A program made the position numbers and the translations under genes. The notes below the pieces were generated by a model. It had not been told where the DNA came from. It was given only the letters and a program-made list of their open reading frames with translations, and ran no database searches. From assembly GCA_000827265.1 (NCBI GenBank), contig KN834861.1, positions 1-64,000 of the forward strand: a DNA stretch of 64,000 nt, written 5' to 3'. This document shows, piece after piece, positions 55,091-64,000 of the stretch (position 1 is its first letter; every line of letters starts with the position of its first letter). The DNA is from Collybiopsis luxurians FD-317 M1. Lineage: Eukaryota > Basidiomycota > Agaricomycetes > Agaricales > Omphalotaceae.

Positions 55091-58000
55091 TCAGGCACCA
55101 AAGCAACAAAGCAATTTGGGACCTTTGAAGGCCCTTTGAATGATCCCCAGGGAGGGGCTCGAGGACCGCCCAGGGTTCGAGGTGTGTCTCCTGGAAGCCT
55201 TGGTTTCAGGTGGCTTTGCTGATGCAGGAGTAGTGAAGGTAGGAATAAATGGGAAAGCAGGAGTATCGGACCCTCGAAAACATGCGGCCCAGTTGTCACC
55301 ATGAGCAAAACCACTCAAATCCAAAGATGCCTGATGCATCCGATAAATGAGAAGTTTCATAGGAGGAATAGTAAGCCCGAAACGGTACTCAGGAGGAACA
55401 TAAAGAAGGAGGGAAGAGTCAGAGCCCAAAAGCCATTCACCGTCACGGAGAACATGCTGAAAGGGCTCATGAGAGTGGAGGAGAGAATGCTGGGGATGCC
55501 ATGGACAAAGAGTGAACGAATATAAAGATTGAGAAACAGGAGATGGTGTGGGGAGTGTGAAAACGGGTGTTTGTTCATCTGAGGCCACAAAATCGACCAA
55601 GTTTTCCTGACCTTGGGGCAAATCAGCTGCATTAATCCTCCCTTTACTTGGAGGGAAGGTGACTACACTTGTATGTCTTTGCAGGTGTTCCACTAGAGAA
55701 GGTTCTATCTGAGCTGTATTCCATAGTCGTACTGATCCCTCTAATCCTGCAGACACAATCATCTTGCCATCCGGAGAGAAAGCAACTGCCTTTACTCCAC
55801 CTCTATGTCCTTGCAGAGGCTTGCCTATAGCAATTCCAGTGTCCGTATCCCATATCTGCACTGAGCCATCATTTGATCCAGATGCAATACTGTTTCCATC
55901 TGGAGAGAAGGCAACTGAGTAGACCCAATCTGTATGCCCTTGAAGAGGGTCACCCATAGGCTTTCCAGTGTTTGCATCCCATATTCTCACTGAGCAGTCA
56001 TATGATCCAGACACAATCCTTCTTCCATCTGGAGAGAAAGCCACTGAGGAAACCGAGTCTTTATGGCCTTGCAGATGATTCCCTATCTGATTCCTAGTGT
56101 CTGTGTCCCATATCCGCACAGAACAGTCTGTGGAGGCAGAAACAATCCTATTGCCATCTGGTGAAAAAGCAACAGAACAGACAGCACCTGTGTGCCCTTG
56201 CAGTGGGTTTCCTACTAGATCTTCAGTTTCTGTATCCCAGATCCACACTAACCTGTCTTCTGACCCTGATGCAATTTTCTTGCCATCTGGGGAGAACGCA
56301 ACTGATACAATGCTCCTAGGTCCTTGCAGAGGTCTCCCCACAGGACTTCCAGTCTCTGTGCTCCATATTTGCACAGAACTGTCCCGTGATGCAGACACAA
56401 TCTTCTTCCCATCCTGAGAGAAAGCCACTGAAATTACTGGACCTTTGTGTCCTTGCAAAGGCTCACCTATAGCAGCTCCAGTCTCTGTATCCCAGATTCG
56501 CACTGACCAGTCAGATGATCCAGATACAAGCCTCTTGCCATCTGGAGAGAAGGCCACTGAGTTAACCCATTCAATATGTCCTCTATACCTCATCTGCTGG
56601 AATTTGTTATTGAATCCAGGCACAATATTTTTTTCATCTGGAGAGATGGAAATTGATTGAAACCTGCGTGAAAGCCCCTGCAGTGTAGAATTCTCAGTTT
56701 CTGCATCCCATATCCTCACTACTTGGTCCCCTCCTCCGGATGCAATTCTTTTCCCATCTGGTGAGAAAGCTACTGAGTAAACTGGTGATATATGCCCCTC
56801 TAGTGGAGTTCCTATGGGATTTCCAGTCTCTGCATCCCACATCCTCACTGAATGATCATCTGATCCAGAGACAATCTTTCTGCCATCTGGAGAAAGGCAA
56901 TTGAGTTAATTGAGCCTGTATGCCCTTCTAGAGGATCCCCTATTGGATGTCCAGTGTCTGCATCCCATATCTGTACTGTTGAGTGATTCCCAGAAACAAT
57001 CTTTTTTCCATCTGGAGAGAAAGCAACTGAGAAAACTGAACTTACATATGACTCAACTGGATAATCCTCTATAAGGTATTCAGGGCCTGTGTGCCACATT
57101 TGTATTGATTGAATCAATGATCCAGAAGTACTTCCTATAGGATTTCCATCTTCTGTAAGCCATATCTGTACTGAGTGCAACAATGATCCAGATACAACTT
57201 TTCTTCCACCTGGAGAGAGAGCAACTGATTGAACATAGCTTGTATTTCCTTTCCCTATAGGACTCTTGGTCTCTACATCCCATATGCATACTGAATCAGA
57301 ATTGCTTTCTAATCCAGCAACAATTCTCTTTCCATCTGGTGAGAATGCAAGTGACTTAAGTATCCCTGAATGCCCTTGTAGTAGACCTGCCATTAGAGTC
57401 TCTGTATCCCATATCCGCACTGACTCAGAATCAAATGATCCAGATGCAATCCATTTTCCATCTGGAGAAAAGGCAACTGTATGAACTGGCTCTGTATGCC
57501 CTTCTAGAACATGTGACCCTACAGATTCTCCAGTTGCTGCATCCCATATCCTCACTAAACAGTCTTCTGATGTAGATACAATTCTCTTGCCATCAGGAGA
57601 AAAAACTACTGATTCTACAGTGCCTGTGTGTATGCGGATCACAGCTTGTTCACGTGACCATTGTGTCTTGTGCCCTTTGCAAAGTATGGCCAATTTGTGA
57701 AAATATGATGCATACACTTCTCGCAGGAGTGAATGCTTGGGCAAAAATGGAAGTGCAGAAACATATAGATGTGGTGTAGATTCTACTATCATACCTGCAA
57801 AAATGTACACAAATTGTTTTAACTCTGTACACATGCATTGCAAAGTTGAATAATCTCGGTAACTCTATTCCAGTTCATGTTCATCAGTTCAATGAATATA
57901 CTCCAATAGTGAATATCTTACCATAGCAAACTGCATCCACTGCATAGTATTTTCCATGCTTGACAAAACTATCTGAATTTTGTGAAGGATGCCAAGAACC

Positions 58001-59646
58001 TCCATCCAATACAATGAGCATTGAAATAAAAATTCTGAGACCAGGTCCAGCATTTTTATATTACTGGGAGTTTGGAAAAGATGTTTATCCCAGAAGCAAC
58101 AAGCATATGACAACTCAGGTGACAGACAACCAGTAATAAGAGATTATAGGTTTTGGACTTCAGAGTTCCGCAGATATGAGCTTGGCAGGTTACACATATT
58201 GAAATGAAGTTCCTCAGTCATAAGCTTTATGCTCCCAGCTGCCATGATCATGTGTCCTTCTACTATTTCAATGGTGTAAATACCACTCCTCTCTCTATCA
58301 AGAAGGAAATCTTGAATTGATGCATGAAGGGGCTGAATTGGAATGTTGAGCTCATTTACACCAGTTAAAAGTGACCCAAGCCAAGGTATGACTGCATCCA
58401 CTCCTTGCTCATCCTCATCTTCTCCCATGTAGTGGCAATGTGCTATCTGCAGATTTTTCAATGATGACTTAGAAAGTGGCTCAAATGCTGAAAGAATCAG
58501 AGCCATAACTTTCCTATATTCATCCATCACATCATGATCTTTAGGATCAAAGATTTCTCCAAGAATGGACTTATATAATTGATCCAGTGGGTTAAGGTTG
58601 AAACTGCCTTGTATGGTAATGAACTTATTGAACTGTTTCTTCACCTTAATACCAGGTTTAACTTGTTGCTGTAGAGCCTCACAGACAGTAGAAGCCCATT
58701 GAAAGTGTTCCTCAGCCTTCTCAGCCAGAGTTTTACATTGTTCAAAATTAAAATTCCCTTGGCTGATTGCTCTTTCCATCCTGTGCACTACATATTTATA
58801 TATGTCATTTCGGGTATCCTCAAGTTTAGTCATGTCCTGGATTACAAGCTGGTCTGAATGTTTGTCAAGGATTTCTGTAACATTGATTTCCAGCTGGGAT
58901 GTCACCAGAACCCGGAAATTTTTTGGAAGCTCATTTATTCCATCCATCAAGGTAGAAAAAAACTTTTTCCTGGGACCACCTTCTATCTGAGGACCGCACT
59001 CATCTAGTGCATCTACTATGATTACCACTAGCTTAGATTTGTCCACCAATTTAGCAGGCTTTAGAATCAAGGTTTGCCACTGTTCTTTAAGGCTTGAGCT
59101 GCTCAGCACAAATGGATTTTTATCCAATATCTCAGCCAAACAATCTCCCAACTGTGGCACATATATGGCCATGTTATAGGCAATACTCTGCAAGGCCTTG
59201 CTTGGAGTCCGTTGCATGAAAAAAGTCCTGTCAAAGCAGAAGAAAGCTCCAAGGCAATTCTCATCTTTGCACTTCTTTCCAATGGTATGTGCAATGGCGG
59301 ACTTTCCTGTTCCTGCAGCACCATGAAGAAAAAAAGTCTGTTGAACATCTTCCCCAGAACTGTACATCCACTGGGATATTTTGTTGAGGATTCCAACTCT
59401 GGTATCCTTCAAACAAGCTTTGTCACTGTCAATATGGGCTCTGAAATCCGGGTTTAACTTCTCGCGAAGTTTCCGTTCAATTTCATCTAAGAAAAGAAAT
59501 TTCCCTGATTAGTGAATCATTTAGGACTTTGGAATTGCCTTACCCATTGAAGCAGCATTGTTTACAGCGATGTGTTGATCACCATAAACATGAGTAATGT
59601 TGGGATCATAAATTCGAACATTCTGAGCACCAGAAAACAACGACAT
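55091..59646 (-). pseudogene. NACHT-WD40 NOD-like receptor (STAND), two lesions
   Basis: Very large NLR-type gene. Exon 1 (59646-59544) encodes MSLFSGAQNVRIYD. Exon 2 (from 59486) has a P-loop NACHT domain with Walker A FFLHGAAGTGKSAIAH and Walker B LVVIIVDALDECG. An alpha-helical linker follows (ELSYACCFWDKHL, WMEVLGILHKI). After an intron of about 99 bp (57823-57921) come about 15 WD40 repeats (SVAFSPDGKRIVSGS...VRIWDTETG type) and a C-terminal tail with DLSGFAHGDNW. Two breaks are visible: an in-frame TAA at 58144-58146 in the NACHT-to-WD linker, and a 1-bp loss in a T run near 56893 within the sixth WD repeat. In fungi such receptors act in self/non-self recognition and programmed cell death. 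As written this one yields only the NACHT part. Confidence 0.88.
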
Positions 59647-59789
59647 ACTGATGGAATGTCGATGGTGGTGGTTCAAGGACAAGAAGCTGTTGTCACGGTG
59701 TCACATACCGCCGCCATATCTCACGAATCATTGCGCCATGTGATATAACTCGCCAGATGGCATGACAATGACATCACACTGAAAGTGGA

Positions 59790-60340
59790 AAAAATTCGGC
59801 TCAATTGAATCGGCAAATCAGTAAATGATAAACCTTATAAGGCTTATTGGGAATCACCTGAATTATCAATAGCACTGAAAAATCATCATTCAAATTGGCC
59901 AAAAATTTTCCCATTCTGGCATACATGATTTGCACCAGGAAGTATGTAGAAGTGTAGATCTTCTCATGAGAATCCACTGAAATTTGTAATGCTATGATCA
60001 GAAAAAAATTCAACTGGACGGATGGTGTTGGGAATGACGATATGCCAGTAAATTAATGAAAGATAAGCCTTATAAAGCTTATCGGGATCGCGTAAAATAT
60101 CCGTAGCACTAAGAAATCATCATTCCGTCGAGCTAAATTATTGCTACTTCCGGGATATTTATGCTCACAGTCCGCCCCACTCGCACCGCAATGAGAAACG
60201 ATTCTGTCCATCTAGGTGGATTGTTGAATGCTCATTTTTCGGTCACACAACTGGAAGATCCAATTTTAGTCCGGCTGGGAAGCGTATACAGTCACATTCA
60301 ATGCAAACTGGAAACCTTTCACACTCGAAGAGGCTACGAA
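59790..60340. repeat. Tandem duplicated flank of decayed MBP1 copy D
   Basis: Two diverged units of about 200 bp (about 59800-59950 and 60005-60150) share CAGTAAAT, CTTATAA(G/A)GCTTAT and AATCATCATTC. The second leads into the block shared with 51150-51880. Confidence 0.65.
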
Positions 60341-61260
60341 CCTCTGTTTGGAAGTTGCCGAACAATACATTTGCACACCATCTTCTCCTTTCTGTCCAAC
60401 AGGCAACTCCAAAGGCTAGTGCGAGTCTTTGTGTATCCAAATTAAACTCACCTTTGCCTCGATACCAAGGTCCCATAGCTTCAGCCTTAGCTTACTTATC
60501 ACCACCTTATTTACCCCAGTATCGTCGATATCCTAGCCAGCGTCCGACTCCCAGCCCTCGCCGCAATGTATCCTCAAGCTCATCCTACAAATCTGCAATG
60601 CACCCAAAATCCCCTCCCATCTTCGTCGCGATCCAATAAAACACCTGACAGAGGGAATCCTGCGCGTCAACGACACGGCCCTTGACCCCCGCGAGAAACG
60701 ATATGGTGCAGGACTGACTTGCAGGAGGTGACAGGGGGGAGGATAGGTTGGGAGAGGCCAGATTGAAAGACAGTAGGGTGGGAATGGGCATTGTAGGAGT
60801 GTGTGTGTGCGTGTGGTGGGGGGGGGAGTAGGCATTAGGGGTTTTACCGAGGTGATTTCCCCAGGAGATATCAGCGCTGTGGCAGAGACGCATGATTGGG
60901 ATGGAGCGAGGTGGAGAGCGTGGTCGCCATGTTTGTCGAGGGCTTGATTATTGTTGGCAGCTTTGACTGAATATGGGATTGCGGACACCGTTACTTTCTG
61001 CGGGGAATATAATGATTTCGGATAGAAAGTTAGGAACCGTGACGGAGCTATCGGATTGGGCTGATTGGTATATGGACGCGATGACGGCCGTTCGTTGTGT
61101 ATCTTTGAGAGCCAATGTTCGTGGAAAGCGAGTTTGGACGCGAGCCGGATTATGGGCTCTGGATCAGGATAAGCATTGTCGTTCTAGGGGTTGGGTGCTG
61201 TGACTATTGCGGGTTGAGGGAGAGCAGATTCCTGAAGAATTTTCGCATATTTCTGCATCT
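60340..61260 (-). pseudogene. Decayed MBP1 copy, exons 4 and 3
   Basis: Exon 4 remnant at about 60360-60410 (ATACATTTGCAC...) followed by the ankyrin-coding part of exon 3 (60440-61210), with large deletions, frameshifts and a GTGTGTGTGCG microsatellite near 60800. It shares its left junction with the copy at 51885-52925. No KilA-N sequence is present. Confidence 0.85.
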
Positions 61261-62189
61261 CGAGAACTGCATAAATGTCGTCGAGATTTTCTATACAGTC
61301 CTCTTGAGATAAATGCCGGAATTAGTTAGCGGGGAGAGCGTTTGTAGGCTATTGTATTTTTGAACTATAATGATGGGACCCGGATGAAGGAGCGATGATC
61401 AAAATCAACAGACTTGCAAATCTAAACCTTCGCACGGCGTTTTACTATGTATTCCCTTTCCTTCGCACACGATTTTCTGTAAGTGGCCAATGAGTGGCGT
61501 ACTTCTTCAATGATCATTGGTGATAGAGTTAAGACAATCAAGGTTGATTCAAGGACGCGGTCGGTCGGAAGCTGTGATTAGAACGAAGTGAATGTCGACT
61601 GGCAAGTTGGCGTGATGGCGTCCTTTAGTCCAGAAAACAATTGAGGTGGTTAGAAAAGAGTTTAAGAACGGGAATATAGATGCTATGTGGCTTGAGTTTG
61701 AACCTTGGCGGACGAGCAACAAAATTCGAGGCAAGGAACCTTTCAATCAGGAAGCTAGATCGAAGCTAGACGCTACCTGGGTAATAAGCGCTGGCCGGGA
61801 TTCCGGCCTGTTGTGACAGCGTGCCTTGAGCTTGATCCATCATGTCAACGCCCATCGTGTCTATCTTCTGTCAACTGTAGGTTTGGGACAGATTATCACC
61901 GGAGTATGCACTTGAATCGTCCTATCAAATTTGACTACCTGGATCCCAACAATCTTAAAGTTTTCTGAGAATGAATAGCTTAATATTAGGGTCGTTTTTG
62001 CGATAAAATTGGTGGTATCCCTCACTGGCTTATCACTTTTATCAGTCCATCTGTCCCAAGTTACACAGGACATGAGCGCTGGATCATCGCCCAGAGCGTA
62101 TCATTGACTACAAATTATCGTGGTCTAGGGTACGTTGTAGGACGGCTTTAAAGCCTGATTTTGTAGTATCCTGTTCTCAACAAACTAAC
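61261..62189. other. No recognisable gene
   Basis: No domain, repeat partner or RNA gene recognised on either strand. Confidence 0.4.
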
Positions 62190-62870
62190 ATGTCCCACAA
62201 ACAAGCTCTCCCCACCGTAGGAGGTATGGCCCCCAACTTTGAAGCGAATACTACCTCCGGTCCCTTCAGGTTTCATCACTGGGTCGGAGAATCATGGGTG
62301 CGTCATGTTCAACATTCGCCGAAACTTCTTCCTCATCTGCTTATAGTCTATAGTGTTCGTTCTTCCTGGTTCGGTCCAGGCAATGACCGAACTTACCCAA
62401 GTGGCACGAAACCTACCGGACATTGAGCGGCGAGGTATGAAGATTGTAGGACTTTCAAGAAACTGGCGTAGCGAGAGTACCCAATGGCAATCACTATCGC
62501 AGCACTACAGTCAGCGACCTGGTTCAGGAAAAGACGTGCAAATTGTGGGCTGTTCCTTCTTAGATCTGGACGCTTAGCACTTACTTGAGTAGATCGCAGA
62601 TGATCAAGGACGGATTTCGAGTTTGTATGGAATGTCACTGCCAACAGGTAATAATGCCAGAGACACTGCGTCGACTGTGGGTCATTCCGTTGCCTCATGA
62701 TACATCATTACCGATGGAAAGTTCCCTAGCGCAATACTGCAATTCTTATAGATCCAAAAAAGATTATCCGGCGGGTCCTGACATATCCCTCTTCCCTCAG
62801 TAATGGGCTGAGTCAGCTGCTCTCGTACGATGCCCAACAATTTTGTTTTGCCCGGACTCTTCTAAATTAA
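62190..62870 (+). pseudogene. 1-Cys peroxiredoxin-like gene lacking the active cysteine
   Basis: Exon 1 (62190-62297) gives APNFEANTTSGPFRFHHWVG-ESW. Exon 2 from 62347 gives SIVFVLPGS, then MTELTQVARNLPDIERRGMK and VGLSRN. A further exon gives VQIIADDQGRISSLYGM and a last one DPKKIIRRVLTYPSS. This is the order of Prx6-type peroxiredoxins (peroxide reduction). However, the PVCTTEL motif is replaced: no cysteine precedes the TEL, so the peroxidatic Cys is gone. The segment before DPKK is missing, and the C-terminal dimerisation part is replaced by unrelated codons ending at TAA 62868-62870. It is either a dead gene or a non-catalytic relative. Confidence 0.7.
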
Positions 62871-62908
62871 TTTCTAGTTTGGTGGATAATAGCTCTGGAC
62901 TTCTACAG

Positions 62909-64000
62909 GAGATCCCTACTGGGACTTTTGGACTTGATTCCAAAGGCCGAGGCAAAATTTACAATGACAAAGTCCAAATCTCTGGTGGAGGTGTTGGGAC
63001 CACCGTCGGTGTGGTTCAGGCAGCCGCTGGTGTTGTGCACAACGTTGACGACACAGCCGACGGTGCCGCCGATGTCGTTACCGATACAGGAGGAGGCGGC
63101 GGTTCTCCTTCTTTGAACAGCGCCGTTTCTACTGCAACAGATTATATCCAGCACGCATTAAACGTGATGGATAGCTTGGCCGACCTCGGAAAAGTTATGC
63201 CTTTTGTCGCTCCCGCATTCGTGATCATAAAGGCCATCATCGCTGTCGAACAACGCGCCCGAGATGTAGACGCAAAGTGCACTGATCTTGTTCAGCGCAT
63301 CACTTTTATGCTGAGCCACCTTCCTGCTCTGAAAAAGATCAAAGTCACAGACTCGACGCGACAGGTCATCGATCATATGAACGATGTTCTTAAAAAGGCT
63401 GCAGCACTTATTCAAACCTACCGGAAACAAAATGCTATTGCCCGACGCCTCAGTGTTCACAACAAGGACCGCTTTGCGTCATGCGCCGCCTCGCTCAAGG
63501 ACTGCACGAATGACTTGACGGTCAGTCTTCAGATCCATCAAAGCATGCAGCTGGACATCCTCACTCGACCGGTCCCTTCGGACCCTGAGGACGAAGCTGC
63601 AGAGAAATTTGTTGCCGCTCATGGAGGACTGGAGGCTGTAAAGGAGAATGAAGAGCTTGTGAAACAGTTCGCAGCCGAGATGAAACTTTCGATGGATGAA
63701 AAAGTCATGGAGCAACTCAACAGTAACATTACCGAAGTTTTGCAGCAAAACCAGGATCGCTTGGAACAATCTCTCAACGAGAGTGTCAGTGCATCCGTCA
63801 TTGACGGAATCAAGGGACTGGCTGCACAAATGAACGAGTCGGCCAAGGAGCAGAAATTTATATGTGTTCAATGTGACAGAGAGTATCATGAATCCACCAA
63901 TGGAGAGAAATCCTGTTCCTTCCATCGTGCAGAATATGACTCCGAGGGTAAAACCTATGCTTGCTGTAACACTCAAAATCCATGCCAGGCAGGACGTCAT
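62909..64000 (+). CDS. Large protein, MLKL/HeLo-like N-terminal type, partial
   Basis: An unbroken frame of about 364 codons follows an acceptor-like CTTCTACAG and leaves the window at 64000. The start exon was not identified. After a Gly-rich start come TTVGVVQAAAGVVHNVDDTA and a helical region (IQHALNVMDSLADLGKVMPF, RARDVDAKCTDLVQRITFML, YRKQNAIARRLSVHNKDRFA) whose pattern resembles the four-helix N-terminus of MLKL/HeLo-like and STAND-associated proteins. A heptad-like stretch and a Cys/His cluster follow (FICVQCDREYH, CSFHRAEYD, CC...C...H), a likely zinc site. In fungi such helical N-termini can be membrane-acting cell-death effectors. The assignment here is by pattern only. Confidence 0.7.

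Noticed and set aside
55301..56660. Plus-strand frames opposite the WD40 repeats
   Set aside because: Periodic antisense shadows of the repeated SPDGK/IWDTETG codons.
57796..57921. Splice acceptor at TTTTTGCAG|GTATG in the NLR gene
   Set aside because: The stretch before it (LKQFVYIFAGMIVEST) is coding-like in the family, so an acceptor further upstream near 57822 fits better.

Overview
The window is a eukaryotic, intron-rich stretch from a filamentous basidiomycete, most likely an Agaricomycete (mushroom group). The evidence is short introns (about 35-100 bp, GT-AG with one GC-AG), FunK1-type kinases, a DUF6533-type membrane protein, a large NACHT-WD40 NOD-like receptor, an APSES/MBP1 cell-cycle transcription factor, and Ty3/gypsy, Ty1/copia and hAT-like transposons. 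The species cannot be named from this sequence. There is no CRISPR array, operon or phage.

Layout. 0-8.2 kb: a degenerate tandem repeat, two copies of a kinase (one broken), a divergent beta-trefoil-like gene with a premature stop, and relics of MBP1 and of the kinase. 8.2-12 kb: a gene-poor gap, then a seven-helix-type DUF6533 gene with many introns. 12.1-20.5 kb: an internally deleted copy of the MBP1 3' end, a third kinase copy, a decayed conserved gene, and a divergently transcribed FunK1 kinase whose C-terminus is shifted by a 10-bp tandem duplication. 20.5-24.4 kb: the complete eight-exon MBP1 gene (predicted 1039 aa) with an Ala-tRNA-like gene upstream. 25.5-39 kb: a transposon graveyard. 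It holds a WD40 relic, a chromodomain gypsy element inside an older transcription unit, a solo LTR, and a copia element that carries a precisely inserted hAT-like element and itself sits in the last exon of a gene. 39-51 kb: two copies of a multi-pass membrane/ankyrin gene, each with about 1 kb of shared upstream DNA, flanking a second, truncated but open MBP1 copy. 51-61 kb: two decayed MBP1 copies (one with its tRNA) on either side of the NACHT-WD40 receptor. 62-64 kb: a peroxiredoxin-like gene that has lost its peroxidatic cysteine, then the start of a large protein resembling the MLKL/HeLo-like N-terminal class, running off the window.

Themes. The strongest structural signal is repeated, staged copying of one transcription-factor locus: an intact gene plus five partial copies, some with the same tRNA or the same non-MBP1 flank. 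A second theme is a concentration of gene classes used in fungal self/non-self recognition and signalling (NACHT-WD40, possible MLKL-like N-terminus, FunK1 kinases, ankyrin membrane proteins), many paralogous and recently broken. That these form a system is inference only. Exon boundaries were worked out by eye from reading frame, splice dinucleotides and agreement between paralogues.
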